NCBI RefSeq assembly: GCF_964355755.1
Contig: NC_092678.1
Location: 147,922 to 211,921, forward strand
Length of the DNA stretch: 64,000 bases
Direction of reading: 5' to 3'
Source of the DNA: Antedon mediterranea
Taxonomy: Eukaryota; Echinodermata; Crinoidea; Comatulida; Antedonidae
The stretch's first letter is position 1. Each line of letters begins with the position of its first letter. The notes below the pieces were generated by a model. That model saw only the letters and a program-made list of their open reading frames with translations. It was not told where the DNA came from and did not search any database. The translations under genes and the position numbers were made by a program. Shown one piece after another: positions 33,981 through 46,200 of this stretch.

Positions 33981-35296
33981 AGGTGAGACATCTCAAGGAG
34001 AATTTGAAACCTCTCTTAAATTTGCTATATTTTTATCCTGTTCACCAGCAATATTCAAAATGAGTGCAATAAATTTGTATGTTATGGAATTCGCAACGTT
34101 TGTATATTTTGCGAGAATATCAAAATATTCATTTGGCAGTTTTTTTTACGTGCATCTCAAGTATTTATTATATTGATATTGCCAAATATTTTGTACAGCG
34201 TGTTCAACAGTTTGATCTCAATGGAGAAAACATGTGTATTTTGGAAAACCTTGGTGCTACTGACAAAAATAGCCTGTATTGTTTTATTTTTATAGTTTGT
34301 GTGCAATATATATTTTAATATTGATCAACTGATGTATAAATTGAGAAGCCAGAAAAAAGAATCTGCAAGGAATGTGCCTTATTTTACGATAATTAATGCC
34401 AAATATTTTTATAAAACCAAAAAATTGTGTGTGACGGTTGTATCACCTTGATTGTAACTGCAAGCAACCGAGTGTTTGTAGAACGTCATGTGCTCTGATG
34501 ACAATACTGGTAGGTTGACGACGTCAATCCTGGTTTCTACTTGTACATTTGTTACTCTTTCTTCCTCACTAACTTGTTCTGTTTGTGCTTGAATTTCAGC
34601 AGGAATTGCATTGATCAAGAATAATTGGATAAAATCTGTGGATATTGAGCAACAAAATGGATTAAAACAGAATAACAGAACATTTAAATATTTTGGCTAA
34701 CAATTACTTTGTGAACAATTGCAACAACAAACGGACAAGATTATTTAAAGTTGATTGACGATGAACATTAAATAAAATTGAATTGACTATGAAATCAGTT
34801 TGCAGAAGACTATGCTGAACTGTTCTCTAAAAGTACTATAGACAGTTTTGTATGAAGATTTTGAAACATTATAGCTAATATTGTAAGCCTGAATATGTAT
34901 GATCATGTTAGTAATAATATTGTGCCATCATTTGTACAGTCTTCTTCATAAGTTAGTGCATATAGAAGCTTATTATGCACAAGTTGTTTTAAACTAGGCA
35001 ATGGCATTAATAATTTCTTAAAGTGTCTTTATTGGACTAATATTTTACGTGCATGATGTAAATGTGCATTAATTAATGTCATAAACGGGTTAACATTTGG
35101 CCCAATAGCTCAGCTGCGTCGCAACTCAATAGTTCCAACGTTTTGTAACGGAATGATGTATTATATGTACCGTAAAAACTGTTGCTCATCCAGGTTCCAA
35201 TAGGTAGTCTTCTTACGTAGCTAATCAATTTAAACCGCCATTTTATATAGATATTGTTGATGCAACATAGGTTTTTAACAATAAAAACTTCAGATT

Positions 35297-35446
35297 ATGA
35301 ATTTACAGTACGTGTTTTTATTTCCTACATATAAGCGAAAGTGCGAGAGGTTTGTTGACAGTAAAAAGTCTGCTTCAGCAATTGAAGAAATTTTGCGACC
35401 TGGACAAAATCGTAGCAATTCAAGAAATCATAACGACAAAGGTTAG
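35297..35446 (+). CDS. Unidentified small open frame or first exon
   Basis: ATG at 35297 opens MNLQYVFLFPTYKRKCERFV, and the frame continues through KSASAIEEILRPGQ to NDKG, closing at TAG. An AAAG before GTTAGTATG at 35440 could be a splice donor instead. A CCGCCATTTT motif (YY1-like) lies about 60 bp upstream. Base composition is richer than the surroundings. I do not recognise the product and found no partner exon. Confidence 0.25.
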   Translation: MNLQYVFLFPTYKRKCERFVDSKKSASAIEEILRPGQNRSNSRNHNDKG

Positions 35447-35890
35447 TATGAAATGCACAACTGAAATTATGCAGCGAATTACAGTCGACTCCGCCTAAGT
35501 CGAATATAATGGGACTGGTATAAAAATGAACGAGTGTGCCTTATGGACTGAATGTTGCGACGCCAAAAAAATCAAATGTTTTAAAAAAGATAAAGTTACT
35601 GTGAAATGCACAACTGCCATTGCGCAGCGCAATTATTTAAATACACATGGAGTAATTTTGTCCTAAATTGATTTTGCGACTGCATACATTCAGAGTTTAA
35701 AGTAGCTTGAATAACGAGTTTGCCTTAGCGACTAAAGTAATGTTGCGACGTCGACAAAATCAAATGTTTTAAAAAAGATAAAGTTACTGTGAAATGTACA
35801 ACTGCCATTGCGCAGCGGAATTACGTAAATACACATGGAGTAATTTTGTCCTAAATTGATTTAGCGACTGCATACATGCTGTGAAATAAG
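35440..35890. repeat. Degenerate tandem duplication, about 188-bp period
   Basis: AATGTTGCGACG occurs at 35551 and 35739, each followed by TCAAATGTTTTAAAAAAGAT and then a CACATGGAGTAATTTTGTCC block. A partial earlier copy starts near 35445. Confidence 0.85.
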
Positions 35891-37289
35891 TTTGGATACA
35901 ATGATGAATAACTTCAAGATTTTTTGTATTACCCACATTTTTAATGTAAACTTAAATATACAATATAAAACAATGTATTCGTGCCGTAAGAAATATTAAG
36001 CATTTAAATCAACAACACTAAAACTAAGTAATACTTTGAACAATTAATTTAAATTAAGTATGAATTATTTAATATGGTTAAGTAAAAAATTATGACTTTA
36101 AACAAGAGAAATTAATTATGTTTTTTAAATGCCAGAAAATATATACATATGAAAACATTTTTAGCAAGAATAAAAAAACATCAATTATTGTATAATTTCC
36201 TAAACACTCTTAATCCCACATTGTGAGGTTTTCTCTGTAAAAAAATATATAAATGGCAAATCTATTATAATAAAAATAAGTGAAACAAAAGGTATATACA
36301 TTAATCGAACACAAAATCTGTGGATTTTGAACACGCCGATTTTGAATGCAAATCTGGCGTGAGCTATAATGAAACGGGAAACTGTTAGTTCAAATAACTG
36401 GAGATCATATGTTGTACTGTTGTATACAAAATACATTACTCTGTAGAATCTGGTACAACATCCCTGAAAAAATACTACATGAAAAAGTCATAAAATATAC
36501 CTACACAATGTATCTATTACACTTTACATATTTCTATTTAGTTTAACACAAAATAAACCGTGTAGATTTATTAAAACTTTTTATTAGGTAATATCAACGA
36601 TTTTAGATTATAAATGATATCAATCTATATATTAAAATTCATAATCTGGTTATTAAATTAATATATTGTATATATACAATTATGGTACATTTATACCAAA
36701 GGTCACTTTGCAATATTTAAGGTGATGTAAGGTCAACGACCCTTTACCTACATAGTTTGGACAAGAATCTGTACTTTACCTAGGCCCATTCCATTTGCTT
36801 CCATTTTTTGTTAACATAAAAAAATGTATTGAAAATTAATTTTACTGCCAAATTTTGTCATGATTTTATGATTTTGCATTTAAATATTAAGATTTGACAA
36901 TAAAATGTTAGTATTCATAGTGAATTATTGATTTTTGTTATTAAAATAAGAATTAAATTTTATGATTATTGTTATTAATATATAAAACAAGTGTTCAATG
37001 TTATTATTATAAAACTGATTGAATTAGGCTATGTTTTATACAAGTCTACAACCCATTTTCTACATATATTTACACACACAGCCATTGCACTTCTTCATGG
37101 GATAGTTAGCTATCCAGCGAGAACATTTAAAATATAGAGTTGCATTTAAGTTTTAATACGGCCTTGTGGAAGAACACATTTTGTTGTGAAAGAGTCTCCG
37201 TTTTAAAATAAAGATTTTATTATTATTATTATTAATATATAGATACCCAGTTATTCTATCTTATTTGTGAACTTGAAAACCAGCTATGA

Positions 37290-40200
37290 TCATTGACTAT
37301 GATCGGGGGTTCTTTTTGGCCTGCTTGGAACAGGGGGAGGAGTTCTCTTTGGTGGGACTTCCGGTTCAGCCGTTCCCCCCACTGGAATTTGTACAGAAAG
37401 TAGTCCGTTCAATTCTTCACTCGATGGCACAGTTATCTGAATTTCACCAATATCCTTCAACGAGGTCTCGCTCCCGCTGTAAATGCCAGAATCAACAGGA
37501 CGTGACGGAACAGGGTTTTCGTGCGTCGTTGGTAATGTTTCTCTAGTAATGACAGGCATTTCACCTGACCTTCTCGACAAATTAGATGAGCTAGTTTTCC
37601 GTGGTAGAGGGGGTGGTGCTTCATTTACCTACATTAAACAAAACATTCCATACAATGGTTGTCATTATAAACATTCCATACAATGGTTGTCATTATAAAC
37701 ATTCCATACAATGGTTGTCATTATAAACTATCATTATTATAAAGTTAATTCAAAAGAAACATTTATGAGTACAGCAGTAAAATATAACTGCATAAGTAAT
37801 CTTGCATATAATGAGCAATATGATACCAAAGCAAAGAATAAAGCATTTATAGCAAAAGAACATCCCATAATAGTCTCTAGTGATGGTAAGTGTATAAGAA
37901 CCTTCATTCACAATGTTAAATGTGTTGTAAGTATTTGAAGTCCCTAACCAACCAGTATATACTGCTTAACAATGTTAAATATGTTGTATAAGTCACTAAC
38001 CAACATTAAGTGTGATAATTGCTTCAAGCAATGTAAAGCATGATGTGATCACATTAAATAATGTAATCTGGAATGTGTACATTACCACTAGTGTTGTTAC
38101 AGTACCATTGTGTTCTGACAGCATCCATCCAATATTAAACATACTTGATTACAATCTGTGCAATTAGTAGCCTTATACATGATTTAATAAACAAGCAACA
38201 TACAAAATAGCATAAAAGGAAACAAGTAATTCACTACCGTACATTATAAAAATAAACTACATTTTTTCCCCACCAACACCTTTAGTGTACGGTATGTGAA
38301 CAGGGGTGCCATGGTATAACAGGGGTGCCATGGTATAACAGGGGTGCCATGGTAACAAACACCCTTCTAATGTGCGGTAAACATTAGACCCATTTATTAA
38401 TACATATATATATAAACATGCTGCTAAGTCTGATAGAGTACAAAGCACAAGAAATAGCAATAATGTAGCAGTTAAAGCACTTAATGATCATGCATACATT
38501 TCACACAATGTCAAAATACATATCTTGTGTCAGCAGTAATTAAAGAATTAAGAGGACTGTTCCTTTTATTTCCTCCACAAACAAGGTAGGATACATCATG
38601 TGGCAGCATAAGATAAGTGACAGATAATGAGTGCAGTAAGAGAACCAACATTCCACACAAGTTTGTACAAACATACTATATGACAACATTGAATATTAGT
38701 AAGCAGGATGCGTCAAGCTTGAATGAGCTCCTGAGTGAGTGTGACATGCAGGTCTATGGTACGCAAGAACTCACCTTGCGAGGGGGGACGGCCGGTGGAT
38801 CCGTTTCAGGAATAGGTGAGTCAGAACGAGACCCTGATGAAGTACTTCCTGCAATAATAAAAACAACCTTTTTAGTTCAATAAAATATATGGTATATGAC
38901 TTTGTATGCAAAATATCACATTGCAAAAATTAATTATTTTTATTGGCCAGACGGCAATAAAGCTCTATGTGTATATAGCAATAATATCAAACATTAATAA
39001 AGCGCTCTTTACCAGAGTCTCACAGCACAACATGAAAAGAATATTGATAAAAAGTTTGTGGTACACCACGTATATGAGTCTCACAGCACAACATGAAAGG
39101 AATATTGATATAAAGTTTGTGGTACACCACGTATATGAGTCTCACAGCACAACATGAAAAGAATATTGATAAAAAGTTTGTGGTACACCACGTATATGAG
39201 TCTCACAGCACAACATGAAAAGAATATTGATATCAAGTTTGTGGTACACCACGTATATTAGTCCTGAAAAGAACTGTTGAGTTACTCGACGTTTCGATCA
39301 ATATGCTTTGATCATCATTGATCAAAGCAAACTATTGAAATAGGTGAGTTTTCAGGTGAGATTTGTATTGAAAGGAAATGGAGTGTAACAGATGTATACA
39401 GAATGAAACGCACTAACCTGTACCAGAATTTGGTCTTGACCCACCCCTTTTGGGCAAGGGTGGCGGAATGCTAGGAAAGGTGTCACCGTCTGAGCTAGAT
39501 CTGTTGGACACGTTGGAGATGATGCTTGACCGGTAGAACGTACTGTTATTGATGTCCAAGCTGCTTGAACTACCAGAATCCCTAGTGTGCGGAATACTGC
39601 TTGAACTAGTACTAGAACTATCAGAGGTTCCTATTCCACTCAGAGCTACAAAAACCAACAATTAAAAGGTCAATATGTTTAGATTTATCAGTTTAATCCT
39701 AAAGCTTTCAGTATTTTATTTTTTTATTTTTATTAAATGTTTATTTAAAGAGGGTGACCCTGAATATGCTGATAATCTAGGGCTCTCATATAAACATATA
39801 AAACAAACAAATATGAAAATAATAATGTCATCATACCATCTTGGCTTATCATCAAGCCGGGGTCACTGTTCTTGCGAGGGCTCACTGGTCCTCTCTTGTA
39901 TGACTTTGGTATAAGTCTTGTCTACAGAACAACAATATTAATAATAATAAATAAAGCAACAATTAACTGTCAGATACCTTCATAAAATTACCAAATTACA
40001 TCCACTGTTTGTAAACTGAATTCAAAGGAAAAACAAGAGAGAATACAATAGTGTTTTTATAAAGAACAATGTTGAAAATGAGATCTATATAAAAGAGACT
40101 TTGTTCAATTTTGAACCCATAAGGTATGTTAAAACTAATCTACAATACAGTGCAATCCTAGATATCTATACACAATACAACATATAATACTAGTTATAAA

Positions 40201-43200
40201 TAATGTATTAATACATAACAGATTTAGTACTGATTCAGAATATAATTCATTATTTTATGATTTTAAATAAATATACTTATTCAAATTTTATAAAGTGAGT
40301 GAGTGTAGAGATTGTTAGACGACAACCACTTACATTTGGTTCTCTCATCGGAATGACAGGTGTACTGGTTCTACGAGCCATGTTGCGTAGCTGTTCAGTG
40401 TGAATGGTCATTGAATGATAGCAGACGACAAAAATGGTAGCAGACGACAAAATGGTGAAGTGAATGGGAAGAAAATACAGATTAGTTAAAAAGCACTGTT
40501 AGATGCCTAACAACCCTAAGTAGTTGTACTTAGAAGCAAAGTACCAATTTTAGTGCAATAACTATCACATAAATAGATCAACAAACATTATGATTTGAGG
40601 GTGATATCTAGCATTGTTTTATCTATTAAGAATGTAGTACAGTAAGTACTAAATGTGACACCGGTATTTAGAAGTAATATCAGTTGAGGAGAGGGAAAGA
40701 AAGAAACATAATGGCAGAATAATAACATACAATAGACGTACGGATACATACGGCATTAAGGGCTATTAATGGTATATTCCAAGCATGCAATTATATTTAG
40801 AGCAAAAGCAGTTTATTTTACCTTTTTTAGTACAAAAACAAATTACATTCCACTAAACAATGCAAATTGGTATTTCATGCATTTAAAAATTGTAATTCAA
40901 ATAATTTTGATTATAAAACAATATTATAACTTATTGGCGAATTGCTTACAATTAGTTGATTAGTTCAGTGGTGGTGCCACTGGGGGAGGGGGGGCCAAGT
41001 TGAGACAGGGGAGAGCTAAGGCAGGGCTAAGGTCCTGTAGATTTTTTTAGGTCATAGACCAGTATGTTTGCACCCCTGACCCTTGATTAGTTCAGTGGTG
41101 GTGCCACTGGGGGAGGGGGGGGGGGCGCCAACCAACCAATGGATGCTAGGTTCACATGCATGACCCTTCGACCCACTGTTGGTCAAATCCTGGCTCCATC
41201 CCTGAACCACCTTGACGGCCCAACCAATGGATGCTAGGTTTACATGCATGACCCTTCGACCCACCGTTTGTCAAATCCTGGCTCCATCCCTTGACCCCCT
41301 TGATGGCCCCAGCCAATGGATGCTAGGTTCACGTGCATGACCCTTCGGCCCACCGTCGGTCAAATCCTGGCACCACCACTGGATTAGATCTGTTAATAAA
41401 TTATTTATTCTAATTTTGAGTTTAAAATATTAATAATCTTTACTATATGGTGTTTTGATGTGTCTTATAAATGTGTCTTCTTTAATAATAAAAATGTAAA
41501 ATAAAAGAAACTACCATGGAAACGGTAATAAGCATTAATTGAGAATTAAAATAAAGAATAATTTTATAGATAGAAGGTAGATTTAGGGCGTTTTGAAAAC
41601 TGAAAGACAAAAAAAAAACAACTGTGTTCAGTCTATTTGTACAAACGATTCCTAGATCAGAGACAATAATTGTTGTAAATTTTATTGCCAAAAGCTAAAA
41701 CAAGCAACATACCAAATAACAAAAACTTTTCTTTATTGCGCAATGAATAAATGGATACCAGGATCAATATGGGTTAGGGATTGAAACTATAGCTGTAGAA
41801 GAGCATAGTTTCTGATAGGTGTGAAAATCAAGGTGAGAAAAAAAAAAAAAAAAAAACATTTCTTTAATAATAATTTGATAGTGTAAAATAAAAAAAAGTG
41901 CCGCCATTGAACTGGTAATAAGCATTATAATAAAGAATAATTTTATAGATAGAAGGTAGATTTTGAAAACTGAAAGACAAAGAAAAACTTGTGTTCAATC
42001 AGATTCCTAGACTCGGAGACAATAATTGTTGTAGATTTTATTGCACAATGAATAGATGGATCAATATGTCACAACAACACTGAGACACAGAAGAGCTTCC
42101 GCGGACAGTAGCAACTATTTACAAGATTTTGTTGATATAAAGTTTGCAGTACATATATATATATATACATATATATACAGTACATATATATGGTACATAT
42201 ATATATATATATATATTTCTTTCATTCCTGTCCACCCAGGCAGCACTTGCCAGCTTTATACTATGACGTTATCCAAATTCCTTCACTTGCACTGATGAAG
42301 GGCTAGTGTTGCCCGAAAGCTCTGCTAACTTTTCTGGCTGTTTACTTTATCGTTTTGATTTAGCTTTTCGCTTTTTATTTTTGTATCTCCATTGAGATCC
42401 AGCCACTGATACCCACAGCATTGTCATTTTTTTCAGTAATTTGCCTTTGGATTTATATATATACATATATATGCAGTACATATATATATACAGTACATAT
42501 ATATGGTTCTAAATAGAACTGTTTCTCTTTTTGCAAGCTAATCTAATACAGTTTTTTATCTCAGCATAATGAAGAAAATGATTTTGAACTTTGAAAGAAA
42601 AATGGATGTTTGAAGACATTTTCTATTCTAGCCACTTTGTTGTTTAAAGCTCTGTCTACACTATCAAGTTTTTAAAAAGATGTGCTCAAATATGCTAGTG
42701 GTATACCCAAATATGGTAGTGATATGACATCATCACTTTGTTTTAAAGAGTATTCAAAGAAATGAAATTGAGATGGAAAAAAAAACTAAAAATAGAATAA
42801 TTTTTGCTACATGAGAAATTAATTTGATTCAAGTAATGAAAGACTGCACACTGTACCGCACACTGTACTGCATAACTCAAAAAAATTGTAAAGAGAATGT
42901 TTAACAAGTACCGTAGTTCTATTCTTCCTCGTCAGAGTCATGGACAGCCCATCAAATATTTCCTGATATACAAGTAGTTTTCAATTTATTTTTCAAGAAA
43001 AAGATTAAACTTCATCACTGGACAATAATTTCATTTTTTAAAACATAATTGGTATCAACAATTTCATTGAAAAAATTAAATTCTCATCCACAATAAATAA
43101 TTAAGCCTTTAACTAAAAGACTGTGTTTTTTTGGTGTTTAATTGTTTTCCTAAATTTGTCAATTTTTTCTAAAGCAGAAGATTAGAAACTTATAGAAACA

Positions 43201-46200
43201 ACCATAGCAACAATATCCACAGCAACGATTGTAAAAGCACTTAGAGACTACAAAAAGAGAAGTGTTGTCAGTTACAAATTAATTACATACACCAAAGAAT
43301 AGCAGTTATCATGCAATAGATATTAAACACATTGAAGCAGGATGGGTAAACATTCAATAACAATAAAGGATTATTAAAGGACAACAACAACAACTTAAGT
43401 AAAGACTTACCGCTTGAGTTTCAGGAGTATGGAACACACTTTTGGATTTATTACTACGATCTTCATTTTTTATACTAAATTTAACAGATAAATTAATGTT
43501 ATCATGTATAATAATGTTATCAGGTTTAGTAATTTATCTATTAATTTTATCAGTAAGATTCAATTTGTATTCTGTTTTGGTTGTATTAAATTGTATGCTC
43601 AATACATGTTTATCCTTTTAGAAGATAAAGTACCCAATACTCACCCTAGTCTGTTCAATGATTCTTTCCTCTCTGGTAGTGGACCTGGTGATGAAGTATC
43701 CTATGAAGTAAAAAAAACAATTAACATTATTTTATTCCTACTTATCCCATGGAGCTGGTGATGAAGTATCCTATGAAGTAAAAAAAACAATTAACATTAT
43801 TTTATTCCTACTAATCCCATGGAGCTGGTGATGAAGTATCATATGAAGTAAAAAAACAATTAATATTATTTTATTCCTACTAATCCCATGGAGCTGGTGA
43901 TGAAGTAAAAAAACAATTGAATTAACATATTTAACAACAATTAACATTATTTTATTCCTACTAATCCCATGGAGCTGGTGATGAAGTATCATATGAAGTA
44001 AAAAAAAAACAATTGAATTAACATATTTAACAACAATTAACATTATTTTATTCCTACTAATCCCATGGAGCTGGTGATGAAGTATCATATGAAGTAAAAA
44101 AACAATTGAATTAACATATTTAACAACAATTAACATTATTTTATTCCTACTAATCCCATGGAGCTGGTGATGAAGTATCCTATAAAGTAAAAAACAATTA
44201 TATTAACATATTTAACAACTTTATTGTTAACAACAATTTTATTCATTCTGAATTCTTAGTTCAAATCTTGTCAGATGGCAGGATTGTGTGAAATTTATGA
44301 GACAAAACACTGTGATGTGCCCATATATGGACATGATGATGTCATATCACTACCATATGTGGGCATATCACTACCATAATTGGGCACATCACACATATGC
44401 ATCTTGTGTGTGTCCAGTGTGAATAGATTATCATCTGTGTATCAGTAAATTGTGCCTAAATAACAAATTAAAAAAATAATTCTTACATGTTGAATTGAGC
44501 GTTTAAGTTCAAGTAATTGCCTTTTGAATTCATCATGTAGAGGGCGCAACGTATCGTCTATCAAACGACTATGAACGATAATACACTCGCTCAGTATTCT
44601 GAACTGAAATAAAAAAACGTTATTGAAATTATTAGATTTTTTATGTCGAGTTATCTTTGGATGGTTCAAATTGCCAAGATACAGTAGAAGAATATCAAGG
44701 CCTAACCCAAGATACAGTAATAACATATCAAGGCTAGGCTACATACTGCTAGGTTGTTTGTGTATTCAACAGCCTAACCCAACATACAGTAGTAACATAT
44801 CAAGGCTAGGCTACATACTTCTAGGTTGTTTGTGTATTCAACAGCCTAACCCAACATACAGTAGTAACATATCAAGGCTAGGCTACATACTTCTAGGTTG
44901 TTTGTGTATTCAACAGCCTAACCCAACATACAGTAGTAACATATCAAGGCTAGGCTACATACTGCTAGGTTGTTTGTGTATTCAACAGCCTAACCCAACA
45001 TACAGTAGTAACATATCAAGTCTAATAAACTTTGACCTCACCTGATCTTCAATCAAGTTTTTCAACTCTTGTATAATATCATCATCATCTGGATTTTCTT
45101 CTGCATAGCTCTCTGTTAGGAAAATCTAAATAAAATCATAAAATAAATGTAATAATATTCCTTCATTGTATTGTATTTAAAGCAAGCACATCAGCAGTAC
45201 ATTCTGTAACAAGGCCATATACATGGCTGACCCAGTCATGTGCGCAAATTTGAGGTAGAGTGTTTACTGCTTAACCAATTGACATAGTGAGCTATGATTT
45301 AATGGAGTTGCGTTTGCATGTGACTAAAAATTACTCACATCTCTATAAACTGTGATCCCTCCAGACACTTGAGCCTGTACCACCCCAGACAGCTTCATTG
45401 TTAGGGGTTCCACAACACCGTATGTCTTAGCGTTGTAGTTCAACAACTCAAGTTCAGCACTCGTTTTCTTCATAGTTTCCACAGCAATCTTAAGAGGACT
45501 TATTTTTTCCTGGAAGAAGCAAACATTTATCATGATTACTTTAATATCTATTTATTTATTTTTTCTGTGAGCCTTGGATTCTATTTTATTTTCAAAACCC
45601 TGTAGATTGAAGGAAAGAACACCATGTTTCTTGTAATGTTTGTGACCAGAGCCTTTTTGCCTTTTGAAAATAATAATAATAATAATAATAATGTTCAATT
45701 TAGTGCAGGCAGCCTCTAAGCGCTGAAAAATAAACAGAAAATGTAAACAAAATAAAGTAAAAATGTCAAGCAATAAAAAATACTGTATATTCTGTAGTAA
45801 TTCTGATGTTAACTATGTGTTACTTACCCCTTTGATAATTTGAGTAACCTCTGCCCACTTTAAGACACCAGGGAGCCTGAATGTAGTCTTGAGTGTGATA
45901 CGATCTAACCACATACTCTTCATTGGCATACTCTTATCTTCTACACCTTTCTGAAAAGGTCGGTCATAGAAGAATTCATTTACCTCATTCCCCTGATAGA
46001 ACAATGTTATTTCATGCGGAACATTGTGACCTTTGAACCTACTGTTCTCAGATGCCGTAACATTCACTTGCCGCACAGAAATATCTTTAATAAAATATGA
46101 AAATTAAGGAAACTACAACACACGTTATTTCAAGTCGTAAGAATTACTAATAAATTGTGATTGAAATAACATTTTTATTTCTTTATTATTTATTTCAAAA

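Larger units (their letters stand above)
33981..37289. other. Spacer between RBM15 and the DOCK 3' end
   Basis: Convergent spacer. It contains one less AT-biased patch at 34409-34618, a small frame at 35297-35446, a degenerate 188-bp tandem at 35440-35890, and a minus-strand AATAAA at 37216-37221 that may end the DOCK mRNA about 70 bp after its stop codon. Nothing else was recognised. Confidence 0.45.

Noticed and set aside
35108-35205. Possible tRNA (TAGCTCAGCTG with GGTTCCAATAG about 86 bp later)
   Set aside because: Box-like matches only; no acceptor or T-stem pairing could be drawn.
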